The position numbers were made by a program, and so were the translations under genes. The notes under the pieces are model-generated. The model was not told where the DNA came from, searched no databases, and saw nothing but the letters and a program-made list of their open reading frames with translations. Positions 22,470-31,317 of a DNA stretch of 64,000 nt are shown in pieces. The stretch's first letter is position 1. Each line of letters opens with the position of its first letter. The stretch is from a virus, in the IMG/VR virus record IMGVR_UViG_3300023174_000057, positions 102,765-166,764 of that record, one strand, 5' to 3'.

Positions 22470-24938
22470 ATGGCAACGAAGTCAAAGACCCAGACCAACA
22501 TCACCAAGTTCGCTCTCCGTAACTTCAAGGGCACCCCCACCCGCTACTTCCGCTGCGAGGCGGAAGACATCACCGCGAAGGCGACCGTCGAGGTTCGCAA
22601 GCCTTCGCACCACATCCTCGTGATCGACCGTTCGGGCTCGATGTACGGGGACATCGGGGACGTGAAGGGCACCGTCGAGAAGCTCCTCACCCTCTCCGAG
22701 TTCCGCGATCCGACGCTGAAGGTGTCCCTCATCTCCTACTCGTCGCAGGGCGACGTGAAGCTGCACTTCAGCAAGGTGACGGTGGAGGACGTGATGCGGG
22801 CGGGCTCCCCGTACCTCGGTGAGATCCGCAGCATTCACGCCACGGCCCTCACCTGCATCTCGCAGGGCCTCGCGATGGCAGAGACCATCGTGGACGATGC
22901 CGATACGACGTGCGTGACGCTTCACACGGACGGTTTCGCCAACGACCGGAGCCCCACGGCGGAGGCCCGCGACATCAAGGCAGCGGTCGCGAAGCTCAAG
23001 ACGCACCCCAACCTGTTCGCGAACGCCATCGGGTACCGGGACTACTGCGACTACAACCTGCTGGCGAGCATCAGCAACTCCCTCTCGGGCGTGTGCGTGC
23101 AAGCCAAGGGCATCAAGGCCGTGTACGAAGCGGTCTACAACACCACGAAGCTCCTCGCGGGCACCCTGTCCCCCGCCATCGAGGTGTCTCGTGGCAAGGC
23201 CGACTACGCCATGTTCGTGTCCCGCAGCGCCCGCAAGGTGCTGGGGATGACTGACACCTTCACGGTGCAGGGGCTCTCGCCCACGGACGACAAGACGGCG
23301 TACCGCCTGTTTGAGATCACGGCCAAGGACTACGCCGACCTCGACGCTCCCGTGAGCGGCGAGAACGCCCCGGTGGAGCCTGTCCTCGCCTTCGCCCGGA
23401 CGCAGATCTCGGCGGGCAACCTCAACGCGGCCAAGTACGCCCTCGTGTCCACCCGGTGCGGCGAGCTCCTCGGGAAGCACTCACGCGCCCTCGTGGCGAG
23501 TGACATCGCGGCGATGGCTGACGGCACGGAGGGGTACCTGTTCGACCGCGTCCCGTTCACCCCGTCGAACGGCTACGGGCTCGGTGCCACGGGGCCTTCG
23601 GTGCTCACGGTGCTCACCTACCTCAACGGGCACACGGACACCCTCTCGGTGGACCTCCCGACCTTCTCGTCGGGCTACAAGCGGCGCGGGGTCAAGCGCA
23701 TCCCCGGCACGCGCCTCGCGGACGGCACGGTGGAGGAGCCCACGGTGTCCTCCAAGGTGCGCGAGGGCGGGGACGGATGGGTGAAGGTCAACAGCTTCGA
23801 CCTCAACCGCAACACGGCCAGCATCAATATGCTGGTGAGCCAGCCCATCGACCTGTTCCCGAAGGGGTCGTCCCAGCGGGTGGCGAGCGTGGCGGGGGTG
23901 TCCCTCGACGATCTCAAGAGCTTCAACAACTACACGGTGGTGGGCGACGGGATGCTCAACGCCTCGTCTCTGCCCCTCCGCACGTCGGATCAGAAGGTGA
24001 TCGTCGGGCTCGCTTCCCTCGGGCTCCACCTCGCCAATGCCAAGGCGGGCCAGCCCTTCACGCTCGACCTGTCGGGCCTCCCGCTGGTGGACTACGACCT
24101 CAACGTGGGCGGGGTGGACCACACCACGGTGACGCGCCTCGCGCGCCTCACGGTGCTGTCCAAGATCCTCAACGGCATGGTGAAGGGCGACGCGAGCGGT
24201 CTCACCTCGGAGCAGGTGGACGAGCTCAAGAAGCACTACCTCACCCCGTCGATGTACTTTTCGCCGCCCACCACCACGGAGTACGCGGTTCTCGCGGACG
24301 CCATCGCCACGGGCAAGGTGGACACCAAGCTGTCCTACAAGGTGGACCTCGGGACGCCCGACATCACGGGCACGGGCAAGCTCAAGAGCGGCAACGAGTA
24401 CCTCCAGCGGCGCTTCACGCTCACCTTCATGGGCAAGGACGTGGAGAAGCCGACGCTGGACTACATCACCCTCACGGACTCGACGTGGGGCATCAAGAAG
24501 CTGTCGGCGCGGACGACCCTCGACGCTGTGGACGAGCTCTCCTACCCGATCTACGAAGGGATGCTCGGGCTGGGCGACGGCAAGGTGCTGAAGGATCTTC
24601 TGAAGGGCGTGGGGTGCGTGGACCCGGACCGTTTCCTCGCGGACCTCAAGGGAGTGAACGCCTCGGAGGCCGTGCGAGAGGCCATCCGGTTCGTGGAAGC
24701 AGCCATCGAGGCCGTGTATGAGACGGTTCGCCCGCTGGCGTTCTACGTCGGCGCGACGGGGCTGGTGCCCGACTCCCTCGGGGCCAAGGCGATGACCGCT
24801 GAGGAGTTCGCCACGGCGTACCCCAACGCCAAGCTCTCCAAGGCCGAGAAGGAGGAGGGCAGCTTCCACGTCCTGCCTGACAACACGGTGCTGACCGTGT
24901 ACGTCAAGGGCGAGTTGTTCAGCCCCTCGGCCCACTGA
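22470..24938 (+). CDS. Von Willebrand factor A domain protein
   Basis: 822 residues. An ATG at 22470 follows GGAGG. The vWA domain begins near residue 47: ILVIDRSGSM supplies the MIDAS DxSxS (residues 53-57), and a conserved Thr and a TDGFAND loop (about 150) complete a metal-ion adhesion site. Beyond about residue 250 come beta-rich segments and helical stretches (about 560-640, 690-790) with no recognised domain. vWA proteins bind partners through a metal and often work with AAA+ ATPases; none is in this window. Codon bias is strong, so it may be abundant. Could be an adhesion or assembly protein. Confidence 0.75.
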   Translation: MATKSKTQTNITKFALRNFKGTPTRYFRCEAEDITAKATVEVRKPSHHILVIDRSGSMYGDIGDVKGTVEKLLTLSEFRDPTLKVSLISYSSQGDVKLHFSKVTVEDVMRAGSPYLGEIRSIHATALTCISQGLAMAETIVDDADTTCVTLHTDGFANDRSPTAEARDIKAAVAKLKTHPNLFANAIGYRDYCDYNLLASISNSLSGVCVQAKGIKAVYEAVYNTTKLLAGTLSPAIEVSRGKADYAMFVSRSARKVLGMTDTFTVQGLSPTDDKTAYRLFEITAKDYADLDAPVSGENAPVEPVLAFARTQISAGNLNAAKYALVSTRCGELLGKHSRALVASDIAAMADGTEGYLFDRVPFTPSNGYGLGATGPSVLTVLTYLNGHTDTLSVDLPTFSSGYKRRGVKRIPGTRLADGTVEEPTVSSKVREGGDGWVKVNSFDLNRNTASINMLVSQPIDLFPKGSSQRVASVAGVSLDDLKSFNNYTVVGDGMLNASSLPLRTSDQKVIVGLASLGLHLANAKAGQPFTLDLSGLPLVDYDLNVGGVDHTTVTRLARLTVLSKILNGMVKGDASGLTSEQVDELKKHYLTPSMYFSPPTTTEYAVLADAIATGKVDTKLSYKVDLGTPDITGTGKLKSGNEYLQRRFTLTFMGKDVEKPTLDYITLTDSTWGIKKLSARTTLDAVDELSYPIYEGMLGLGDGKVLKDLLKGVGCVDPDRFLADLKGVNASEAVREAIRFVEAAIEAVYETVRPLAFYVGATGLVPDSLGAKAMTAEEFATAYPNAKLSKAEKEEGSFHVLPDNTVLTVYVKGELFSPSAH

Positions 24939-24975
24939 CCCCTCTCGGTAGCCCCTTTATCCCCGCGAAGGGTGT

Positions 24976-25449
24976 ATGGGCACCCTTCGCACCTCCCTCA
25001 TCCGGCTGGCTCATCAGAACCCCAGCCTCCGTCCTCATCTTCTCCCCATCCTCAAGACGGCCCGGAACTCGTTTGAGTTCCTCCTGTCCGTAGGGGTGAA
25101 TCACGACATGGCGGATGCCGTGCGGATGGACCGGGGCGGGTCCACCGAGAGCAACGCCGACGAGAGCTACGTCGAGCTCGTCCAGTACTCCCACCATGGG
25201 ATCAAGAACTTCTTGGACGGCGAGCGGGTAGGACGCTCGGTTCTCAAGGTCAAGCGGATCGAGACCCAGCGTCGGAAGCTCACCCTGCTGATCGAAGCGT
25301 CCCCTCCCCCGGCGACAGAGGATGAAGAGGCCGTTCTCTACGGGGCCGAGAACCTCTTGGTGGAGGTCCTCCGTGAGGAGTTCAACCGCTACGGCGGCGA
25401 GTGGCTGTACCTCGACGTGTTGCCCGAAATCTCCGTCGAAGTCCTTTGA
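24976..25449 (+). CDS. Protein with shared RLAHQ-P-LR leader
   Basis: 157 residues. Leader MGTLRTSLIRLAHQNPSLRPHLLPIL, then an alpha/beta domain (SFEFLLSVGVNHDMADAVRMD ... YVELVQYSHHG) with no recognised family. AAGGGTG (24967-24973) just before the ATG can pair with CACCCTT (24980-24986) inside the gene, placing the start codon in a hairpin loop. 37 bases separate it from the vWA gene. Confidence 0.6.
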   Translation: MGTLRTSLIRLAHQNPSLRPHLLPILKTARNSFEFLLSVGVNHDMADAVRMDRGGSTESNADESYVELVQYSHHGIKNFLDGERVGRSVLKVKRIETQRRKLTLLIEASPPPATEDEEAVLYGAENLLVEVLREEFNRYGGEWLYLDVLPEISVEVL

Positions 25450-25451
25450 CG

Positions 25452-25724
25452 GTGGGGGTCCGGGTCTCGGTGAAATTTAAGACCCACACGGACGACCGCC
25501 TCATCCCAGAGGGCTTCCTCGTGCGCGAGCACGACGAGGAAGCCCTCGACCCGGCCATCCGTGTCACGGGGTGCCGTTGGGTCGCACGCCACGAAGAAAT
25601 CCACTCTCCGTGCGAGTGGCACTCGTGGCATCAGTCCTACCCTGCTGCCGTACTTGCCGCCCGGATTCACGCGGGCCAGCCCTGCATCGGGACGGAGGGG
25701 CGACGGAAGCGCCGTGCGCGGTGA
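25452..25724 (+). CDS. Hypothetical 90-residue protein
   Basis: Likely start GTG 25452, or TTG 25446, which overlaps the upstream TGA. Contains Trp/His/Cys-rich CRWVARHEEIHSPCEWHSWHQ, which could bind metal, and a basic end (EGRRKRRAR). No family recognised. It lies between a leader-motif gene and a membrane protein gene. Confidence 0.45.
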   Translation: MGVRVSVKFKTHTDDRLIPEGFLVREHDEEALDPAIRVTGCRWVARHEEIHSPCEWHSWHQSYPAAVLAARIHAGQPCIGTEGRRKRRAR

Positions 25725-25751
25725 CGCGCCTATCACCCGTGGAAGGTGGAC

Positions 25752-26051
25752 ATGGCAACGAGCAAAGCCGTAGATTGGTTGGAGACAGGGTGGAAGGTGC
25801 TGGCCGTTCTGGTCATCCCGCTCCTTGGGTTGGGCGTGTCCATGTACACGGACGCTTCTGTAACCCGCGAGAGGGTCATTCAGATCCAGCATCGTCTCGA
25901 CGAAGATCGCACACAGATCGAGTCGGTGAACACCCGGATCAACCAGATCGCGCTCACGGTGCAGGACACCAATGGGCAGATCCGCGAGCTCCGCACGGTG
26001 CTGGACGTGATCCGATCCCAAGTGACCCGTTCCTCGGAGGCTAGGCCATGA
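25752..26051 (+). CDS. Membrane-anchored coiled-coil protein
   Basis: 99 residues from ATG 25752 with GGAAGG upstream. One transmembrane segment (VLAVLVIPLLGLGVSMY, about 16-32) and then a long coiled coil (about 40-95, RERVIQIQHRLDEDRTQIE...). Layout fits a small virion or lysis protein such as a spanin-like component, but no proof. A CGCCTATCAC stretch 15-25 bases upstream resembles the late promoter box weakly. ATGA overlap with the next gene. Confidence 0.6.
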   Translation: MATSKAVDWLETGWKVLAVLVIPLLGLGVSMYTDASVTRERVIQIQHRLDEDRTQIESVNTRINQIALTVQDTNGQIRELRTVLDVIRSQVTRSSEARP

Positions 26052-26338
26052 GTTCTCACCGTGTGCTGGAGGTGATCCTCGGCGTCGTCACCCTCGTTTC
26101 TGTCGTCTCTGTCCCGGTCCCGCGTCGGTCCCCTGTGATGGCCCCGTCCAAGGTCCATGTAGACGTTCAGCGTATCGAGGAGTTGCACCGGGTGTCCCAA
26201 GCGCAGCGCGCCGACGTTGCGCGTATCACCCGCGACACCCAAGCTCTCGCTGACCTCTTGCGGCAGCGCGACGGTGGTACGGTGCTGAGGCCCGACACCC
26301 GGGCACCGGAGAACGAAGAGTATGAGTGCAGCCAGTGA
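26048..26338 (+). CDS. Small protein with N-terminal hydrophobic segment
   Basis: 96 residues. Residues 5-25 (RVLEVILGVVTLVSVVSVPV) look like a signal anchor; there is no lipobox Cys, so it is not an outer-membrane lipoprotein. The rest is helical and charged (VQRIEELHRVSQAQRADVARITRDTQALADLL), again coiled-coil-like. Probably a partner of the 25752 protein, with which it overlaps. Confidence 0.55.
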   Translation: MSSHRVLEVILGVVTLVSVVSVPVPRRSPVMAPSKVHVDVQRIEELHRVSQAQRADVARITRDTQALADLLRQRDGGTVLRPDTRAPENEEYECSQ

Positions 26339-26603
26339 CATCGCGAAGAAGCTGACCGACGACGAGAACAAGCAGATCACGGGGCTCCACCGACAGGCCC
26401 AAGAGATCGTCCACGCCATCGGCCAGACGGAGGTTCGCAAGGCGAAGCTCCTGTCCCAACTCGCGGACGTGGAAGAGCAAGCGCAGGGGGTGATGAACTC
26501 GGTGGGGGCACGGTTGGAGCTCCCGCAGGGCGTGCCGTGGCACATCACCCCGGATGGCAACGTCGTCGTCGTGGACCCCAAGACGGGCCAGCCCGCGCAG
26601 TGA
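26322..26603 (+). CDS. Small coiled-coil protein
   Basis: 93 residues; overlaps the previous gene by 17 bases. Mostly one long helix (about residues 5-60, IAKKLTDDENKQITGLHRQAQEI) and a short beta end (WHITPDGNVVVVDPKTG). No membrane segment. Third of three small helical genes; possibly an assembly factor. Confidence 0.55.
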   Translation: MSAASDIAKKLTDDENKQITGLHRQAQEIVHAIGQTEVRKAKLLSQLADVEEQAQGVMNSVGARLELPQGVPWHITPDGNVVVVDPKTGQPAQ

Positions 26604-26612
26604 TGGTGACCG

Positions 26613-27071
26613 ATGGCGAAGTTCGCACAGCAAGAACTTGAGGCCATCGGCAAATCGTGGATCAAGTACATCAAGCAGGAAGCCAAGAAGGACGCGGCCA
26701 AGAGCAGCTACGTCCCGCGCTCGGGCGATTTCTACGAGAGCTTCTCGTTCACCGTAGACCGGGGGGTCATCATCCTCTACTCCACCTACGAGTGGCTTGA
26801 GATCATCACCAACGGCACGCGCGGCAAGTACAAGATGCCGTGGCTCACGCAGGAGCGTGGGGTCCACGTCGTGCCCATTTGTCAGCAGGACGGCACGATG
26901 GCCTTTCGCACCGCCCCGCTGACCGTGGGCAGGGCGTGGGTCCACCCCAAGATCGCAAAGCACACGTTCATCAACCGCGCCTATGAGCGCGCGGTGCAAG
27001 ACCACCTCGACGCCCTTGTCACACGGATCGTTGACGATGCCGCCACCACAGCAAGCAAACGGAAACGGTGA
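26613..27071 (+). CDS. Tail-completion or neck protein, HK97 gp10-like
   Basis: 152 residues. The order of an N-terminal helix, a GDFYESFSFTVDRGVIILYSTYEWLEIITNGT strand region, MPWL, RTAPLTVGRAWVHP and a C-terminal helix is what I would expect of HK97 gp10-like tail-completion proteins, which close the tail tube at the neck. It stands in the neck-gene region ahead of the sheath, which fits. Assignment is by pattern only. Confidence 0.5.
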   Translation: MAKFAQQELEAIGKSWIKYIKQEAKKDAAKSSYVPRSGDFYESFSFTVDRGVIILYSTYEWLEIITNGTRGKYKMPWLTQERGVHVVPICQQDGTMAFRTAPLTVGRAWVHPKIAKHTFINRAYERAVQDHLDALVTRIVDDAATTASKRKR

Positions 27072-27624
27072 GGTCACCATCGTGGCCCTGACGGACCTCG
27101 TGGTCCTCCCCGACCTCGGGCTGAGGTTGACGAGGGGGTCCAAGATCGTGGTCCCCATGTCTGCTGCGTTGAAGTCTCGGGATCTCTCCAAGGCCAAGGT
27201 GGACGGCATCGTGGCCACGCAGACCCTCCGCTCCGCTGCGATCCGCGCCCAAGAGAACGTGTCCTCGGACACGGTCACGTCTCAAGCTCCCCGGCACAAC
27301 CCGCTGGACCTGATCCCCCTTCTCGACGCTCTCGCAGTTCTCACGGAGGAAGTCCGTGGGCTGCGCCGAGACCTCGCCCGGGCACCTGCCCCAGCCCCCG
27401 CTCTCGACCTCGCCCCCTTGGTGGCGCAGTTGCAGACCGTGGCGGCGGCGAGCCCGGTGAGGGCGGCACCCTCCGTGGCGCTCCCCGACGAAGCCGTGTT
27501 CATCCCCTCCAACCTCACGGGTGGGGACCTGTCTGCGAGTCTCAACGTCACGTCGGAGAGCAGTGACGACCCCGGTCTCGCAGACGCAATGCGGGCGCTC
27601 AAGGCGGCAAAGAAGAATCGGTAG
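27037..27624 (+). CDS. Hypothetical virion-associated protein
   Basis: 195 residues from ATG 27037, overlapping the previous gene by 35 bases. The N-terminal domain (VALTDLVVLPDLGLRLTRGSKIVV) is a small beta fold, then helices with an Ala/Pro-rich linker (ARAPAPAPALDLAPL) and a C-terminal amphipathic helix with basic end. Family not recognised. Followed by an 88-base leader before the actin-like gene. Confidence 0.55.
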   Translation: MPPPQQANGNGEVTIVALTDLVVLPDLGLRLTRGSKIVVPMSAALKSRDLSKAKVDGIVATQTLRSAAIRAQENVSSDTVTSQAPRHNPLDLIPLLDALAVLTEEVRGLRRDLARAPAPAPALDLAPLVAQLQTVAAASPVRAAPSVALPDEAVFIPSNLTGGDLSASLNVTSESSDDPGLADAMRALKAAKKNR

Positions 27625-27715
27625 GGTATCGGGTACTTCGTCTCTGGGAACGTGACCTCAACGAAAACCGTGACCGCTGCGTGCAAGCAATCAAGACCGC
27701 ATTGGGAGTGCTGTG

Positions 27716-29926
27716 ATGGCCGGAAAAGACAAGCAAGATCAACAGGTTGGGGCGGGGTTGGACGTGGGTACCATGAATGTGGTCGCGGCGAGGAAGTCCT
27801 CGTCGGGGGTCGAGACCCGTCGTGTGCGCGACGCCTTCTTGGAGCTCCCCGTGGAATCCAAGAAGATGCTGAAGCTCTCGAACGTGAGCTACGTCGAGCG
27901 CGCGGACGAGCTTCTCATCCTCGGTGACGCCGCGATGGACACGGCGAACATCTTCGGACGGGAAGCGCGTCGTCCGTTGTCGGCGGGCTTGGTGAGCTCG
28001 TCGGATGTGGACGCGATGGAGATCCTCGGGCTGCTCATCAAGAACGTGCTGGGCGAGCCCAAGGTGCCCAACGAGCACTGCTATTTCTCGGTCCCCGCCG
28101 CCCCCGTGGACAAGCCCGGGCAGGACGTGATCTACCACCGTGGGGTGCTGGAGAAGATCGTCCGTGAGTGCGGGTACACCCCCACGGCGGGCAACGAGGC
28201 GATGGCGATTGTCTACGCTGAGACCGCCAAAGAGAACTTCTCGGGCATCGGCATCTCGTTCGGTAGCGGGATGACCAACTGCTTGTCGGGAGACACGAAG
28301 GTTCCTCTTCTTGATGGAACCGAGAAGACGATGGAGGAGTTGGCGAACGGGGCTGCGGGCGAGTCTTTCTGGGTCTACTCCAGCACTCCCGAAGGTCAAA
28401 TCGTTCCGGGTCTAGCACACCACCCCCGACAGACCGGAGTGCAACCCGTTCTCCGCGTCCACCTCGACGACGGGACGCATTTCGACTGCACCCGCGACCA
28501 CCGGGTGATGCTTCGGGATGGGAGTTTCCTTGAGGCGGGAGACCTCGCGCAGGGAACGAGCTTGATGCCCTTGTACCGTTATCGGACGAAGTTCCGCACC
28601 AATTCCTATCAGTTTGTCAAGGACAACTCGACGGGGAAGTGGGTCAGCGAACATCGTGCGGTTATGGAGCACGTTCTTGGTCGTCCTCTTCTGCCCGGAA
28701 AGCAGGACGAGGTGATTCATCACCGGAACTACTGCGGGACGGATAACCGCCCTGAAAACCTCCAAGTGATGTCCAATCGAGAGCACCGTGAACTCCATGA
28801 GAAGCTCGGAAAGGGAAACAGGGATCGGACTCTCGGGAAGACGTGGGAGACGTTGTACGGCCCGGAGCGAGCATCGCAAATGAAGGCGAAGCTCAAAGCA
28901 TCTCGGAACGAACCTGAAGCACGCGCTGCCATTCTGTCTGGAGCGGCGCGGGGGTCGGCGCGCATGGTGGAACTCCGCAGCGGGAAGACTTGGGGCGAGT
29001 ATTTCGGTCTAGAACGGGCAGAGGAGATCCGTGCCCAGATGTCGCTCCCCAATATTCGTGAGAAGATGCGGGTCGGGGCAGCGAAGGGTCGAGCCGCGTG
29101 GGCTGGAGAAATCACAGGAAAGAGACTCTCAGATATTTACGGTGACGAGAAGGCCGCAGGGATCAAGTCCAAGCAATCCGCCGCCAAGAAGGGACTCTCT
29201 CTCGCGGAGATCGTCGGGGACGAAGCGAAGGCCCTCGAAATCCGTAAAGGGCTGTCCGCATCCCGTATGGGGAAGGCTGGAAAGTACGAGAGGACTCCCG
29301 AAATCAGAGCGAAGATTGCGGCATCCCTGCGGGCTCGCAAAAACGTCCAGCTTGAAGCCCCCCACAACCACAAGGTTGTTAGCGTGGAAGACCTCGGAGT
29401 CACGGTGCCCGTGTACGATCTGACTGTTGACGAGCATCACAACTTCGCGTTGTCTTGCGGGGTTTTCGTCCACAACTGCGCCCTCGCGGTCAACACCATC
29501 GAGGGGCTGTCGTTCTCCGTGGGGCGCGGCGGCGATTGGATCGACGGCGGTGCGGCCAAGTCCATCGGCAGCACTGCCAGCCGCATCTGCGCCATCAAGG
29601 AGAAGGGTGTGGACCTGAACGCCCCGCAGGGGCGCGAGCAGGAAGCCCTCACGTTCTACTACAAGAACTTGATCGAGTACTCCATCGACCAGATCGCCCT
29701 TCAGTTCGCGAGCGTGCAGGGGAAGTTCACTCTCCCGAAGCCCGTTCCGATCATCGTGTCGGGGGGTACTTCCAAGGCGGGCGGGTTCTTGGAGCTCTTC
29801 AAGAGCGTGTTCGACCGCAAGCGCAAGCGGTTCCCGATTGAGGTGAGTGAGATCCGCGCCTCTACCGACCCGCTCAACGCGGTCGCGAACGGGTTGCTCA
29901 TCCAAGCGATGCAGGAGAGCGAGTGA
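27716..29926 (+). CDS. Actin-like ATPase (ParM/MreB type) interrupted by an intein
   Basis: 736 codons from ATG 27716 (GGGAG eight bases before); the spliced protein would have 337 residues, normal for bacterial actins. Phosphate-1 loop GLDVGTMNVVAAR (about residues 13-25), phosphate-2 loop GISFGSGMTN|CALA, and adenosine loop IIVSGGTSKAGGF are present. Such proteins form filaments that move DNA or organise phage replication; the role here is unknown. The intein (28280-29476) sits exactly in the phosphate-2 loop, where interruption destroys ATP binding until splicing. Set between neck genes and the tail terminator. Confidence 0.82.
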   Translation: MAGKDKQDQQVGAGLDVGTMNVVAARKSSSGVETRRVRDAFLELPVESKKMLKLSNVSYVERADELLILGDAAMDTANIFGREARRPLSAGLVSSSDVDAMEILGLLIKNVLGEPKVPNEHCYFSVPAAPVDKPGQDVIYHRGVLEKIVRECGYTPTAGNEAMAIVYAETAKENFSGIGISFGSGMTNCLSGDTKVPLLDGTEKTMEELANGAAGESFWVYSSTPEGQIVPGLAHHPRQTGVQPVLRVHLDDGTHFDCTRDHRVMLRDGSFLEAGDLAQGTSLMPLYRYRTKFRTNSYQFVKDNSTGKWVSEHRAVMEHVLGRPLLPGKQDEVIHHRNYCGTDNRPENLQVMSNREHRELHEKLGKGNRDRTLGKTWETLYGPERASQMKAKLKASRNEPEARAAILSGAARGSARMVELRSGKTWGEYFGLERAEEIRAQMSLPNIREKMRVGAAKGRAAWAGEITGKRLSDIYGDEKAAGIKSKQSAAKKGLSLAEIVGDEAKALEIRKGLSASRMGKAGKYERTPEIRAKIAASLRARKNVQLEAPHNHKVVSVEDLGVTVPVYDLTVDEHHNFALSCGVFVHNCALAVNTIEGLSFSVGRGGDWIDGGAAKSIGSTASRICAIKEKGVDLNAPQGREQEALTFYYKNLIEYSIDQIALQFASVQGKFTLPKPVPIIVSGGTSKAGGFLELFKSVFDRKRKRFPIEVSEIRASTDPLNAVANGLLIQAMQESE
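28280..29476 (+). mobile_element. HNH-containing intein of 399 residues in the actin-like gene
   Basis: Begins Cys (CLSGDTKVPLLDGTEKTMEEL, block A), block B VLRVHLDDGTHFDCTRDHRV, blocks F/G VYDLTVDEHHNFALSCGVFVHN, then Cys as first downstream residue. Inside lies an HNH nuclease: EHRAVMEHVLGR, VIHHRNYCGTDNRPENLQVM and EHRELHEKLG. Four modules of the GKTWETLYGPERA type follow, typical of DNA-recognition repeats in homing nucleases. All splicing residues are present, so it should be active. Base composition is somewhat lower in G+C than the surrounding extein. Confidence 0.92.
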
Positions 29927-30192
29927 TGGAGCCCGCCCCGTGCGACTACTCGGCCCTGTCCGACCGTGGCGACACCCCCCCATGCTGGGGTGAGGTCACC
30001 CTCGTCGAAGAGGTTGAGATGTCGGGCGGCGACCGTGTGGCCGTCCGAGCTTGCGGTGGGCACCGGGGGATCACACATCACGGGCACTACCTTGAGGAAG
30101 GAGCCCCGGTATCGCCCGAGGAGGTGGGGGTTCCCGAAGAATTGACCGCCCTGTGGGATGATGTCCCCGCCAGTTTCTTCACCGACCTCTGA
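29926..30192 (+). CDS. Hypothetical 88-residue protein
   Basis: ATG 29926 overlaps the actin-like stop (TGATG). Cys/His/Gly-containing sequence (CDYSALSDRGDTPPCWGEVTLVEE ... RACGGHRGITHHGHY), possibly metal-binding. It may be a partner of the actin-like protein by position. No family recognised. Confidence 0.5.
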   Translation: MEPAPCDYSALSDRGDTPPCWGEVTLVEEVEMSGGDRVAVRACGGHRGITHHGHYLEEGAPVSPEEVGVPEELTALWDDVPASFFTDL

Positions 30193-30198
30193 GGGCTC

Positions 30199-31317
30199 AT
30201 GTACTACTTCCTGACCACGGCACTGTCTCGGCGCGTTGTGCAGGAGCTCCGCGCGTTCTGGGCTACGCACCCTCGGTACCAAGACTTGGTGGACAACATC
30301 CAAGGGAAGTACTCGTTTGAGCAGCGGCCTCAGTACGGGATCGTCGTCAAGGTCGGCGCGGCCAACCAAGTGCAGCTATCCCCCGACAACTTCGTCGGGA
30401 CCGTCCAGAGCTACGTCACCCTCGCGCGCATCCCGGGCTACACGGGGCTGTCCTGCGAGTGGGTGCGTGAGGACAGCCTCGCGATCAAAGCCAATGGCGG
30501 GCGGTTCCCCACGCTTCCGGGCACCTACTACATTGAGATGACGGAAGACGATCAGTTCTACGTTGACCCGCTGCTGGAGATTCGCAACGAGCGCCTCACC
30601 ATGACCACCTCCAGTGAGGGGGTGCTCCAGCAGGTGCCCTACGAGAAGTCACTGCGACTGATCGAGGTTCCCGGTGGGCGGCTCTACGTCGAGGGGACCG
30701 ACTACACCATCGGAGACGACGGTGTGACCGTGTACCTGCGGGAGCCCCTTCTCATGGGCACGGCGCTGTCGGCCACCTACCGCTACACGGGGGAGACCAC
30801 CGGGCCGTGGGAGGCCAAAGCCCTGTACGGCTACAACAAGGCCATCCCGGGTTGTGTGCTGGTGTTCGGTCGGCGGGCCAAGAAGGGCGACCGCTTCGCG
30901 GTGCTCGTCACGGACACCCGTGAGGACTCCTACTTGGAGTACGGCGGTCGGTGGGACCTCACCGTGGACATTGATATCATCGCCCGTGACGTGTACGCCC
31001 AGCGGGAGATCGCGGACCTGACGGCGATGTACCTCTGGTCGTCTCTTCGGCCCAACGTCATCAACGAGGGCATCGACATCTCGGAGGTGTCGATGGGCGG
31101 GGAGACGGAAGAGGTGTTCGACGAGAACGCCGACGACTACTTCTACAACTCCACCATCTCGATGACGGCGCAGACGGATTGGTTCAGCTTCGTGCCCATC
31201 GTCCCGCGCATTCTCTCCGTGGCGCAGACGGTGACCGGGCTCCCCAAGGAGCTTGAGATCCGTGCCTTCCGCGACCCGTTCTTCGGTGCCAAGTTCTCTT
31301 ACGAGACGGTGTCCTGA
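30199..31317 (+). CDS. Neck or tail-terminator protein
   Basis: 372 residues, just upstream of the sheath region. Beta-rich with TLARIPGYTGLSCEWVRED, repeated YTIGDDGVTVYLREPL and DVYAQREIADLTAMYLWSSLRP near residue 270, where helix and flanking strands resemble tail terminator (T4 gp3/gp15-like) assemblies. The order neck, terminator, sheath, tube supports the assignment; sequence alone would not. TGATG overlap with the zinc-ribbon gene. Confidence 0.55.
   Translation: MYYFLTTALSRRVVQELRAFWATHPRYQDLVDNIQGKYSFEQRPQYGIVVKVGAANQVQLSPDNFVGTVQSYVTLARIPGYTGLSCEWVREDSLAIKANGGRFPTLPGTYYIEMTEDDQFYVDPLLEIRNERLTMTTSSEGVLQQVPYEKSLRLIEVPGGRLYVEGTDYTIGDDGVTVYLREPLLMGTALSATYRYTGETTGPWEAKALYGYNKAIPGCVLVFGRRAKKGDRFAVLVTDTREDSYLEYGGRWDLTVDIDIIARDVYAQREIADLTAMYLWSSLRPNVINEGIDISEVSMGGETEEVFDENADDYFYNSTISMTAQTDWFSFVPIVPRILSVAQTVTGLPKELEIRAFRDPFFGAKFSYETVS

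Noticed and set aside
25752-26338. Inner and outer spanin pair
   Set aside because: Overlapping membrane and coiled-coil genes suggest it, but the second protein has no lipobox Cys and no lysis genes are nearby.
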